From: Hyphomicrobiaceae bacterium UBA4118 | GTDB lineage: Bacteria; Pseudomonadota; Alphaproteobacteria; Rhizobiales; Methyloligellaceae | Assembly (NCBI GenBank): GCA_002383105.1 | Contig: DFXC01000051.1 | Location: forward strand, 225 to 11,988 | DNA: 11,764 bases | Direction: 5' to 3' | Shown here: positions 1 through 6,989 of the stretch, one piece after another | Position numbering within the stretch: the first letter of the stretch is position 1 | How the letters are laid out: every line of letters starts with the position of its first letter | Notes under the pieces: model-generated | What the model was told of the DNA's origin: nothing | Seen by the model: only the letters and a program-made list of their open reading frames with translations | Database searches by the model: none | Program-made: the position numbers and the translations under genes

Positions 1-786
1 AACGACGCGCTCGCGATGGGCGCGGAGCCCCTGTTCTTCCTTGATTACTTCTCCACCTCGAAGCTCGACCCGGCCGTCTTCGCGCGCGTCGTCGGCGCGA
101 TGGCCGACGCGTGCCGCGCCCACGGATGCGCGCTCCTCGGCGGCGAGACCGCCGAGATGCCGGGGCTCTATGCGCCGGGCGATTACGATCTGGCCGGATT
201 TGCCGTGGGCGCGGTCGAGCGCTCTTCCTTGCTGCCGCGGAAGGACCTCGAGTTTGGCGACGTCATTCTCGCGCTTCCCTCCTCCGGCGTGCACGCCAAC
301 GGCTTCTCCCTGGTGCGCCGCCTCGTCGAGCAATCGGGGTTGCGCTTGAGCGACCCCGCGCCATTTGCTCCAGGAAAGACTCTTGGCGAGGCGCTGCTCA
401 CCCCCACTCGCATCTATGTGCGGCAGATCCTTGAAACGATTCGCACAACCGGCGCAGTCAAAGCGTTGGCCCATATCACCGGCGGCGGGCTGACCGACAA
501 CATCCCGCGCGTGCTTCCTGCCGATCTTGCCGCCGAGATCGACCTTGTCGCCTGCACGCTCCCGCCAGTGTTCGCCTGGCTTCAGCGCGAGGCAAGAATG
601 GATCAGGACGAGATGCTGCGGACCTTCAATTGCGGCATCGGCATGATCGTCGTGGTTGCCGCTTCCGACGTGGAGCGTGTGCTGCGGCATCTCGGCGAGG
701 AGACAAGACTGATCGGCGCGCTGGTCGGGCGCGGCGGCGGCGATGCCATCCGCTTCAAAGGCGAGCTTGCTTGGGGCGCACGGTGA
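1..786 (+). CDS. purM: Phosphoribosylformylglycinamidine cyclo-ligase (AIR synthetase), 5' partial
   Basis: PurM closes the imidazole ring in purine synthesis, turning FGAM into AIR with ATP in the cytoplasm. The reading frame is open from base 1 ([16 protein letters not shown]), so the ATG at 16 is internal and the start lies outside the window. The 261 visible residues hold the family hallmarks [47 protein letters not shown] and the C-terminal FNCGIGM. The family is about 345-350 residues long, so roughly 85-90 N-terminal residues, including the first ATP-contacting loop, are missing only because of the window edge. The stop TGA overlaps the GTG start of purN, so translation of the two is probably coupled; purM-purN order is common in bacteria. 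No frameshift or unusual residue is seen. Confidence 0.97.
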   Translation, partial: NDALAMGAEPLFFLDYFSTSKLDPAVFARVVGAMADACRAHGCALLGGETAEMPGLYAPGDYDLAGFAVGAVERSSLLPRKDLEFGDVILALPSSGVHANGFSLVRRLVEQSGLRLSDPAPFAPGKTLGEALLTPTRIYVRQILETIRTTGAVKALAHITGGGLTDNIPRVLPADLAAEIDLVACTLPPVFAWLQREARMDQDEMLRTFNCGIGMIVVVAASDVERVLRHLGEETRLIGALVGRGGGDAIRFKGELAWGAR

Positions 787-1448
787 CGAGGAAACGCGTT
801 GGCGTCCTCATCTCGGGCCGCGGGTCCAACCTCGAGGCGCTGATCGAGGCCTGCAAGGCCCCCGGCTATCCCGCGAAGATCGTCCTCGTAGTGTCGAACG
901 TCCCCGGCGCCCAAGGCCTCGCCCGCGCCGAAGCTTCGGGCATCCCCACCCTCATCATCAACCACAAGGACTTCGCCTCCCGCGAGGACTTCGATGCCGC
1001 CCTCGACGGCGCGCTGCAAGGGGCGCAAGTCGAGCTTCTCTGCAACGCAGGCTTCCTGCGGCTGCACACCGAAGGCTTCGTGCGGAGCTGGTGGAACCGC
1101 CACCTCAACATCCACCCCTCCCTCTTGCCCGCCTTCAAAGGCTTGCACACCCATGCCCGCGTTCTGGATGAAGGCGTCAAGATCTCAGGCTGCACCGTGC
1201 ACTTCGTCAGGTCCGAGATGGACTGCGGGCCGATCGTGGCGCAAGCCGCCGTCCCGGTGCTCGTGCGCGACACGCCTGACAGCCTCGCCGCCCGCGTGCT
1301 TGAGGCCGAGCATCGGCTTTACCCCCATGCGCTCCGCCTCGTCGCCTCGGGCGCGGTTCACGTTGAGGGCGAGCGTGTGGTCGGAATGACACAGATCAGA
1401 GATCAACCCGCGATATTTTCGCCGCCGCTCGATGAAGGCTTTGATTGA
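783..1448 (+). CDS. purN: Phosphoribosylglycinamide formyltransferase (GART)
   Basis: PurN transfers a formyl group from 10-formyltetrahydrofolate to GAR, the third step of purine synthesis. The start is the GTG at 783, which shares the GTGA overlap with the purM stop; it gives [16 protein letters not shown], the normal N-terminus of the family, and 221 residues against a usual 190-220. The phosphate-binding GRGSN is at about residues 12-16. The catalytic trio is intact: Asn109 and His111 in [12 protein letters not shown] and Asp147 in SEMDCGP, each three residues beyond the E. coli numbering (106, 108, 144). One small oddity is CNAGF near residue 88, where most homologues have CLAGF or CLAGY by the folate pocket. 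The open frame extends upstream to 630, but that part lies wholly inside purM and is not used. No terminator is evident after the stop. Confidence 0.96.
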   Translation: MTRKRVGVLISGRGSNLEALIEACKAPGYPAKIVLVVSNVPGAQGLARAEASGIPTLIINHKDFASREDFDAALDGALQGAQVELLCNAGFLRLHTEGFVRSWWNRHLNIHPSLLPAFKGLHTHARVLDEGVKISGCTVHFVRSEMDCGPIVAQAAVPVLVRDTPDSLAARVLEAEHRLYPHALRLVASGAVHVEGERVVGMTQIRDQPAIFSPPLDEGFD

Positions 1449-1469
1449 AATTATTAACGGCCGTAAGAT
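1441..1469 (+). promoter_or_regulatory. Candidate sigma70-type promoter for the P450 gene
   Basis: TTGATT at 1441-1446 and TAAGAT at 1464-1469 are separated by 17 bases, four of six matches to each consensus box. It overlaps the last codons of purN and would give a leader of about 235 bases before the P450 start. It lies in a locally AT-richer stretch of an otherwise GC-rich window. This is pattern matching only. Confidence 0.3.
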
Positions 1470-1710
1470 CGGCCCCTGGACTGGACGGCATGTCGCACCA
1501 CAAGATGCAGACGTGCCAATGATGGACAATGCCAACGGCCGGATGCTAGAGACTGGCCTTATTCGAGGCAATCCTGCGCCTGCTTGCCGTGACTGTCGCG
1601 ATGCGATGCGATCAGCGCGGAAGGCCGCTTCCTTGTTTTGGCGGCCGGTCGTGGAGGCTAACGCCCGTGGCCTCCGACATCCGAAGCAGGGAGCGCTGGG
1701 AAAGGCGTAA
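1449..1710. other. Intergenic leader between purN and the P450 gene, with two hairpins
   Basis: I find no convincing gene here. An open frame (1432-1710, 92 codons) crosses it but has no ribosome binding site and no family resemblance. Two inverted repeats stand close together near the P450 start: GGCCGC (1623-1628) with GCGGCC (1641-1646), loop 12, and GGAGGC (1653-1658) with GCCTCC (1670-1675), loop 11. They could fold in the P450 leader. Neither is followed by a T-run, so they do not look like intrinsic terminators of purMN. AAAGG at 1701-1705 serves as ribosome binding site for the ATG at 1711. Confidence 0.4.
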
Positions 1711-3075
1711 ATGGCTGATATGACGGTCGCCTATTCTCCATCCCATGGGCTCGGCGAAGAGCAGAGCATCTGGTTCAAGCTCACGCCGCTGTTGAACCAG
1801 GAGAACCCCATGCAGGTTCTCATGGCGCTCAGCGACAAATATGGCGGCGTGATACCGATCAACCTCAAGAACCAGCGGATCATCCTTCTGAGCGAGCCGG
1901 CCCATGCTCAGCGCGTGCTCGTCGACAATGCCGACAACTACGTCAAATATTTCGACGGACTCCGCCCCATCTTCGGCAGGAGCATGATCACCGTCGACGG
2001 CGCGCTGTGGCAGAAGATCAGGGCGCCGCAGCAGCCCGCTTTCCACCCGCATATGTTCGAGGAGTATTTCCCCTATCTCATGTCGGCCATCGATTCGAAG
2101 ATGGCGCGCTGGGCGAAGTTCGCCTCGACCGGTGAGACCATCGAGATGGTGGAGGAGACCTGGACGCTCGCCGCCGAGATGGTGTGCAAGGCTCTGTTCG
2201 ACCGCGAGATGCCCTTCAACCCGCATTTCGTCTTCGGCCAGGTCAAGACCTACACCGACGTGATGAACCACAAGTCGATTCGCCTCAAAAAGATGAGCGG
2301 AGAGCTTGCCGAGATCACCGAGGAAGACGCCGCCAAGGCGATGGAGGTGTGGGGCTCGATCCCTGACACTGTGATCGGGGCGAACGTCGTCGATCACCGC
2401 GAGAAGACCCTGCTGCGCATGCTCGAAGCCGCGGAGGCCGATCCGAGCTTCCCCGAGTTCGACCGCGGGCAGGTGATCGACGAGATGAAGCAATATCTGT
2501 GGGCCGGCACCGAGACGACGGCGCTCACGCTGGCTTGGTCGCTCTATCTCTTGTCGATGCACCCCGAGGCGCTCGAGCGCATCAGGGCCGAGGCGCGCGC
2601 CGTGTGCGGTGAGCGGGATCCACAATGGCAGGAGATACAGCAGCTCGCTTATACGCGCATGGTGATCCAGGAGACCATGCGGCTCTTCCCGCCGATCTGG
2701 GCTTTGATCCGGATTGCCGCCGGCGACGACGAGATCGAGGGTCACAAGATCAAGGCCGGCGACAAGGTGGTGATCCTCACCTATATCGCTCACCACAACC
2801 CAAAATATTGGGACGCGCCGGAGACCTTCGATCCTGAGCGCTTTGCGCCGGAGCGGTCCAAGAAGCGGGTGAAGTACAGCTACCTGCCCTTCGCCGCGGG
2901 CAAGCGCGCCTGCATCGGGGGCGCGCTGTCGCAGATCGAGAATACGCTCGCTCTGGTGCAGCTCTTGCGCCGCTTTACCCCCGAATATGTTGGGCCGGTG
3001 CCAGCGAAGATCCACGCCACGGTGACGCTTTGCCCCAAAGGCGGGCTGCCCTTCCGCATCCGCGAGCTAAGCTAA
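1711..3075 (+). CDS. Cytochrome P450 monooxygenase, family unassigned
   Basis: This 454-residue heme-thiolate protein probably hydroxylates or otherwise oxidises a hydrophobic substrate; the substrate cannot be read from sequence. All three core P450 motifs are in place: the I-helix oxygen-activating AGTETT (265-270, acid-alcohol pair Glu268-Thr269), the K-helix ExxR (Glu321, Arg324 in QETMRLFPP), and the heme loop FAAGKRACIG (394-403) with axial Cys401. Ala395 stands where the heme-loop consensus usually has Gly, Ser, Asn or His. The PERF-like segment FDPERFAPER precedes the loop. There is no N-terminal membrane anchor, so it should be a soluble bacterial P450. No ferredoxin, ferredoxin reductase or fused reductase is nearby, so its electron donor must be encoded elsewhere. 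The start ATG at 1711 has AAAGG five bases upstream; an ATG at 1720 is the alternative. The long open frame on the opposite strand is a codon-bias shadow. Confidence 0.95.
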   Translation: MADMTVAYSPSHGLGEEQSIWFKLTPLLNQENPMQVLMALSDKYGGVIPINLKNQRIILLSEPAHAQRVLVDNADNYVKYFDGLRPIFGRSMITVDGALWQKIRAPQQPAFHPHMFEEYFPYLMSAIDSKMARWAKFASTGETIEMVEETWTLAAEMVCKALFDREMPFNPHFVFGQVKTYTDVMNHKSIRLKKMSGELAEITEEDAAKAMEVWGSIPDTVIGANVVDHREKTLLRMLEAAEADPSFPEFDRGQVIDEMKQYLWAGTETTALTLAWSLYLLSMHPEALERIRAEARAVCGERDPQWQEIQQLAYTRMVIQETMRLFPPIWALIRIAAGDDEIEGHKIKAGDKVVILTYIAHHNPKYWDAPETFDPERFAPERSKKRVKYSYLPFAAGKRACIGGALSQIENTLALVQLLRRFTPEYVGPVPAKIHATVTLCPKGGLPFRIRELS

Positions 3076-3111
3076 GCGCTCTCGCAGATCAAAGGGGAGC
3101 CGCGGCTTGGG

Positions 3112-3136
3112 TTCTGTCAAAGCTCACATGACAGAA
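3112..3136. repeat. Perfect 8-base inverted repeat, possible operator or stem-loop
   Basis: TTCTGTCA (3112-3119) and TGACAGAA (3129-3136) are exact reverse complements around a 9-base spacer, between the P450 stop and the next gene. It could be a transcription-factor site (centre-to-centre spacing 17) or a stem-loop ending the P450 message, although no T-run follows. It ends 10 bases before a candidate -35 box at 3146, which fits an operator for the downstream gene pair. Confidence 0.4.
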
Positions 3137-3145
3137 TCATGAACC

Positions 3146-3174
3146 TTCTCACGTCGTCGCGGGAGTTCTAGACT
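3146..3174 (+). promoter_or_regulatory. Candidate promoter for the small-protein / cation-transporter pair
   Basis: TTCTCA (3146-3151) and TAGACT (3169-3174) are 17 bases apart, four of six matches to each sigma70 box. The distance from the -10 box to the ATG at 3199 is 24 bases, leaving room for a short leader with the AGGAG at 3187-3191. The boxes are weak. Confidence 0.25.
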
Positions 3175-3198
3175 GCGCCTCTCAGTAGGAGCGCCGCG

Positions 3199-3429
3199 AT
3201 GAGTGATGTTGCTGACGTCAACGTGCAGGTCCTGCGAGATTGCGACCTCGTCGTCACCCGTCCCGACACTGGTGAGCAGGCCATCTATCGCAAAGACGGC
3301 ATGTCGCCCATCCTTGTGTTGACCGACTCCATGCGCGACGACCCCGACCCGGCGCGCGTGAGATTTCTCGTCTCGGCTTGGAAGGCTGCCCACGCCAAAG
3401 CTCAGGAGCTCGGGTGGCTGACGTCCTAG
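3199..3429 (+). CDS. Hypothetical small soluble protein (76 aa)
   Basis: I do not recognise a named family, though similar short proteins of unknown function occur in Rhizobiales as far as I recall. The gene is credible because AGGAG (3187-3191) stands seven bases before the ATG and the protein has an orderly composition: a beta-rich front (VQVLRDCDLVVTRP, AIYRKDG, PILVLTDS) followed by an amphipathic helix (ARVRFLVSAWKAAHAKAQELGW). It has no signal peptide, membrane segment or cysteine-metal motif. The stop TAG at 3427-3429 is formed at the very edge of the REP-like half repeat (3428-3457), so the original C-terminus may have been longer or different. The end overlaps the GTG start of the transporter by 16 bases, suggesting coupled translation. 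Confidence 0.7.
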   Translation: MSDVADVNVQVLRDCDLVVTRPDTGEQAIYRKDGMSPILVLTDSMRDDPDPARVRFLVSAWKAAHAKAQELGWLTS

Positions 3430-4448
3430 AGCATGATCTGCGAAAAGTAGGAACCGGCGCCAGTCCAGCGGCTCCCGCGCAAGCTCTGCCAGGCCTGATC
3501 TCTGCCTTTCGCTCAAAGGCCGACGGAGTCGCGGAGGAACTTGCGGTCGACCGGCCGATCGTAGAGGACGCTGACGGCTGGCTGTGGCTCCACTTCAACT
3601 TGGCGGACGCGCGCGCCTGCCACTTCTTGCGATCGACGTCCTATCTTCCCCTCACAGCGAGAGCGCTGCTCGTGGCGGCCGACGAGCATCAGCAGCTCCA
3701 CGCCAGCGACGACTGCCTCTATGGCGTCTTTCCCGACCTTGTTTGCGGGCTCGAGGGGATTACCGAGGAGCTCGGCTTTCTCCATTTCGCCATGACCGAG
3801 AGACTCCTGATCAGCGGCCGCCGTCGCGCGCTGGGCGGCATCGAAACAACGCGCAATGCGCTGCGGAGTGGTCACAAGGCGCCAACCGTCGCGGCCCTTC
3901 TGGATACCATCGTAGAGCACGTGGTCGACGCCGTCGATCGCTTCGCCGATGACGTTGCCCGCAAGCTCGACCGCATCGAGGAGAAGATCCTCGCCGAGGA
4001 TGTGAGTGAGGGCGGGCAAATGCTCGTGCGCATTCGACGGACGACCGTGCGCCTGCATCGGCAGCTTGTGATCTTGCGCTCGCTCATTCAACGGCTTGGG
4101 CTCGACCTCGGCCAGAAATTTGCGCTCGGTCTGGCGACCAAGACGTTGGGTCAGCGCCTCGATTGGCTTGATGCTGAGATCGTCTCTTTGCGTGACCGGG
4201 CGCAGCTCCTTCAGGAGGAGGTCACCATCAAGACCGCCGAGCAGACCAATCGCAATCTCCATGTGCTGGCCATCGTAACCACGGTCTTCCTGCCGGCGAC
4301 CTTGATCGCGGGAGTTTTCGGCATGAATGTCGGGGGACTGCCGCTCACCCAAAGCGGCCACGGATTCCTGTGGTCGATGGTGATCCTTGTCGGGGCGTCG
4401 GCAGCGGTCTTCTGGCTGCTGAAGCGATCCGGCATCCTCAGGCGCTAG
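3414..4448 (+). CDS. CorA/ZntB-type divalent metal cation transporter
   Basis: This 344-residue protein belongs to the CorA superfamily of inner-membrane pentameric channels/transporters for divalent cations. A long cytoplasmic N-terminal part with a charged helix (about residues 150-275) is followed by two membrane segments at about 284-302 and 318-336. The signature GMN (303-305), continued as GMNVGGLP, lies between them; the VGGLP tail resembles ZntB (GxNxGGIP) rather than Mg-transporting CorA. The cation (zinc, magnesium or other) cannot be settled from sequence. The start is placed at GTG 3414, which has AGGAG at 3404-3408 and is the only ATG, GTG or TTG codon ahead of the conserved domain. 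Homology to E. coli ZntB appears to begin only at about residue 28 (PGLISAFR); the preceding residues include a stretch encoded by half of a REP-like repeat (3428-3457). Confidence 0.88.
   Translation: MADVLEHDLRKVGTGASPAAPAQALPGLISAFRSKADGVAEELAVDRPIVEDADGWLWLHFNLADARACHFLRSTSYLPLTARALLVAADEHQQLHASDDCLYGVFPDLVCGLEGITEELGFLHFAMTERLLISGRRRALGGIETTRNALRSGHKAPTVAALLDTIVEHVVDAVDRFADDVARKLDRIEEKILAEDVSEGGQMLVRIRRTTVRLHRQLVILRSLIQRLGLDLGQKFALGLATKTLGQRLDWLDAEIVSLRDRAQLLQEEVTIKTAEQTNRNLHVLAIVTTVFLPATLIAGVFGMNVGGLPLTQSGHGFLWSMVILVGASAAVFWLLKRSGILRR
3428..3457 (+). repeat. Half copy of REP-like palindromic repeat, inside coding sequence
   Basis: These 30 bases match the left half of the complete repeat at 5501-5530 at 27 of 30 positions by direct comparison (both begin AGAGCATGATCT and end GGAACCGG). 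The right arm (GATCATGCTC) is absent; unrelated sequence follows. The copy supplies the AG of the stop codon of the 76-residue gene and encodes about ten residues near the N-terminus of the ZntB-like transporter. Confidence 0.75.
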
Positions 4449-4460
4449 AGCGACTTGAGG
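4436..4460. terminator. Possible bidirectional stem-loop between convergent genes
   Basis: CCTCA (4436-4440) pairs with TGAGG (4456-4460), and an inner CGC/GCG (4443-4445, 4450-4452) closes a TAGA loop. The structure fills the 12-base gap between the convergent transporter and ndk genes and includes the transporter's stop codon. No clear T-run is present on either side, so intrinsic termination is uncertain. Confidence 0.3.
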
Positions 4461-4883
<423 letters not shown>

Positions 4884-4920
4884 AGCCACTAGTCCCCTCG
4901 GGTGTTTGGATTTACGCGGG

Positions 4921-4949
4921 CTTATAGCGGCCCGGCCTGACCGTCACAA
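4921..4949 (-). promoter_or_regulatory. Candidate sigma70 promoter of ndk
   Basis: Read on the minus strand, TTGTGA (complement of 4944-4949) and TATAAG (complement of 4921-4926) are separated by exactly 17 bases: four of six and five of six consensus matches. Transcription would begin near 4914, giving a leader of about 30 bases that contains the GAGGGG ribosome binding site. This is the best-looking promoter in the window. Confidence 0.5.
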
Positions 4950-5034
4950 GGCGCCATAGACAGCGAAGTCAAGACAAGCGGCGCTGACCTGGATCAATTG
5001 ACCGATCACGCGCCATCGCCGGCGCGATCCAGCC

Positions 5035-5481
5035 TCACGCCTTCTGCTGCCAGCGTCCGTCGGCATCCTGCTGCCAATAGCTCGCGGCGTCGCCTCTTGC
5101 TTTCGCCGCCTGCCACTCGGCACGCGCACGCGAGACCGCGTCCTGGTCGCTGCCGTCGAAGACGTAAGCGACGCGGGTGTAAGGCGAGGCGTCGGCAAGC
5201 ACGGCGCCGTCTACCAGAAAGCGGATTTGCGCCTCGCTCGGGTTGTCGTCACCCGCCGTCAGATAGATGGGATGCGCTCCCGGGTGCCCGTCGCGCGCCG
5301 TCCCATGGGGCAGGAAGCTCTCCTCGCGATAGGTCCATAGCAGCGTGTTGAGCGCCTCGACGCGCTCCTCGCTCGCCGCCTGAACGACGGCGCGCCAGCC
5401 GCGCTTAAGCGACAGCTCGAGCAGCGTCGGCAGCACGTGCTCGAGCGAGCGTCGCTCCAGATGATAGAAATAGACTTCCGT
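5035..5481 (-). CDS. holC: DNA polymerase III chi subunit, with non-canonical start
   Basis: HolC (chi) links the clamp loader to single-strand-binding protein at the replication fork. The protein reads EVYFYHLERRSLEHVLPTLLELSLKRGWRAVV in two overlapping stretches, then RVEALNTLLWTYREESFLPHGT, the alphaproteobacterial HolC pattern, and ends in a charged tail. The conserved first strand (EVYFYHL) is in frame but no ATG, GTG or TTG precedes it: an in-frame TAA is reached at 5511-5513. The likeliest start is ACG at 5481, with GAGG eight bases upstream, exactly where homologues have their initiator; this gives 148 residues, the normal length. The first standard start is GTG at 5436, which would delete the first 15 residues and the first strand. 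The REP-like repeat begins about 20 bases upstream and may have displaced the old leader. Confidence 0.85.
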   Translation of the reverse strand, partial: TEVYFYHLERRSLEHVLPTLLELSLKRGWRAVVQAASEERVEALNTLLWTYREESFLPHGTARDGHPGAHPIYLTAGDDNPSEAQIRFLVDGAVLADASPYTRVAYVFDGSDQDAVSRARAEWQAAKARGDAASYWQQDADGRWQQKA

Positions 5482-5500
5482 GGCGCCGCCCTCGCTGATC

Positions 5501-5551
5501 AGAGCATGATCTTAGAAAAGTGGGAACCGGTTTTCCGATGAGATCATGCTC
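5501..5551. repeat. Complete REP-like palindromic repeat (Rhizobiales type)
   Basis: GAGCATGATC (5502-5511) and GATCATGCTC (5542-5551) are perfect 10-base inverted arms, with inner GAAAA/TTTTC arms flanking GTGGGAACCGG. I recognise this as a short interspersed repeat found in very many intergenic regions of Rhizobiales; its function is not established to my knowledge. It fills the gap between the der stop (5567) and holC and, as RNA, would form a long hairpin that could attenuate or stabilise the der message. Confidence 0.8.
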
Positions 5552-5566
5552 AAACGGAAGACCACC

Positions 5567-6937
5567 TTACACATAAGGGTTGTCGCCTTTGCGCAGATTG
5601 AGCCTGATCGGCACGCCCGGCATGTCGAAGCTCTCGCGCAAGGCGTTCACCAGGTAGCGTGTGTAGGACTCCGGCAGAGCCTTCGGCCGCGAGCAGAAGA
5701 GGACGAAGGTCGGGGGCCGCGCATTGGCTTGGGTCATGTATCTGAGCTTGATGCGCCGGCCCGAGACTGCCGGCGGCGGGTGCGCTTCGACGGCGGCTTG
5801 CAGCCATTGATTGAGCTTGCGGGTCGGCAGCCTCCGGTTCCACAATTCGTCGGCGGTGATGACCGCTTGCATGAGCTTGCCGAGGCCCTTCTCGCCGAGC
5901 GCCGATACCGTGACGAGCGCCACGCCCCTGACTTGCGGCAGCAGCCGCTGGCAGGTCTCGCGGAGCTCGCTGAGGCGCTTCTCGCGCTCGCGGACGAGGT
6001 CCCATTTGTTGATGGCAATGACTAGGCCGCGTCCCTCCTGGGCAATGAGATCGGCAATCTGCAGGTCCTGCTTCTCGAAGGGTTGCTCGGCATCGAGCAG
6101 CAGCAGCACGACCTCGGCGAAGCGGATCGCTTTCAGCGCGTCGCCGACCGAGAGTTCCTCGGCGCGTCCCTCGACCCGCATCTTGCGCCTCAGCCCGGCA
6201 GTGTCGAACAGGAGCAAGGACCGGCCGTCCCAGGCAAGCTCGGAGGCGACGGCGTCGCGGGTGATCCCTGCCTCGGGCCCCGTGATCATGCGTTCTTCGC
6301 CAAGGAGCGCATTGACGAGGGTGGACTTGCCGACATTCGGCCTGCCCACGACGGCGATGCGCAAAGGATGGGGGCCCGGAATCTCAGCCTCGTCCCCAGC
6401 CTCGTCATCGGTCTCCGCGCGCGGGGCTTCTTCGGCGGCAGCGCCTTTGCGGCAAGCGTCCTGAATGACCTCGCTCAGCTCGCCCACGCCTAAGCCATGC
6501 TCAGCCGAGATCGGCAGCGGCTCGCCGAGACCGAGCGCATAGGCCTCGTAGACCCCGGGCTCTGCCGCGCGGCCCTCGCATTTGTTCGCGGCGAGGATCA
6601 CAGGCTTGCCCGAGCTCCGCACGAGATCGGCGAGAATCTCATCGGCGCCCAGTACCCCGGCCCGCGCATCGATGAGGAAGACCACGAGATCGGCCTGCTC
6701 GATGGCAGCTTCCGTCTGCTGGCGCATGCGTGGCGTAAGTCCCCGATCGCCGGACTCGAGACCCGCGGTATCGATCAGCGTCGCGGCGCAGGATCCCAGC
6801 GTGGCCTCGGCCTCGCGCCGGTCCCGCGTCAGACCCGGCTGATCGTCGACGAGGGCAAGCCGTTTGCCGGCGAGCCGGTTGAACAGGGTCGACTTGCCGA
6901 CATTCGGCCGTCCGACGATGGCGATGGTGAAGGCCAT
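5567..6937 (-). CDS. der: Ribosome biogenesis GTPase Der (EngA)
   Basis: Der is an essential tandem GTPase for 50S ribosome assembly. At 456 residues it has the standard layout: G domain 1 with GRPNVGKST (9-17), DTAGL (56-60) and NKCE (118-121); an acidic linker (about 165-190); G domain 2 with GRPNVGKST (198-206), DTAG (245-248) and NKWD (310-313); then the C-terminal KH-like domain ending in [20 protein letters not shown] instead of NKxD in the first domain is something I associate with alphaproteobacterial Der and is not damage. The ATG at 6937 has AAGGGA upstream at normal spacing. It follows bamB after 52 bases, the order also found in E. coli (yfgM-bamB-der), and is probably co-transcribed with it. 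Confidence 0.97.
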   Translation of the reverse strand: MAFTIAIVGRPNVGKSTLFNRLAGKRLALVDDQPGLTRDRREAEATLGSCAATLIDTAGLESGDRGLTPRMRQQTEAAIEQADLVVFLIDARAGVLGADEILADLVRSSGKPVILAANKCEGRAAEPGVYEAYALGLGEPLPISAEHGLGVGELSEVIQDACRKGAAAEEAPRAETDDEAGDEAEIPGPHPLRIAVVGRPNVGKSTLVNALLGEERMITGPEAGITRDAVASELAWDGRSLLLFDTAGLRRKMRVEGRAEELSVGDALKAIRFAEVVLLLLDAEQPFEKQDLQIADLIAQEGRGLVIAINKWDLVREREKRLSELRETCQRLLPQVRGVALVTVSALGEKGLGKLMQAVITADELWNRRLPTRKLNQWLQAAVEAHPPPAVSGRRIKLRYMTQANARPPTFVLFCSRPKALPESYTRYLVNALRESFDMPGVPIRLNLRKGDNPYV

Positions 6938-6989
6938 TGGTCCCTTCGGAGCGGAAGCATGAGGACCGCTATGCCTGGCGGGCGAGCCT

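Noticed and set aside
1432..1710. A 92-codon open frame filling the gap between purN and the P450 gene and ending directly before its ATG
   Set aside because: It has no ribosome binding site, overlaps purN out of frame, and its composition and lack of any motif look non-coding. The gap shows hairpins instead. I would reconsider only if homologues appeared.
1612..3015. A 467-codon open frame on the minus strand antisense to the P450 gene
   Set aside because: The protein is rich in H, R, L, G and D in a pattern typical of GC-rich antisense frames and has no recognisable domain; the plus strand has a complete P450 with all motifs.
3513..4361. A 282-codon minus-strand open frame across the transporter gene
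   Set aside because: It is a codon-bias shadow of the CorA/ZntB-like gene, which has clear membrane segments and the GMN motif.
6286..6300. TGATCATG-like sequences inside der and panB resembling the repeat arms
   Set aside because: Only about eight bases match, the flanking repeat core is absent, and the codons are conserved protein sequence.
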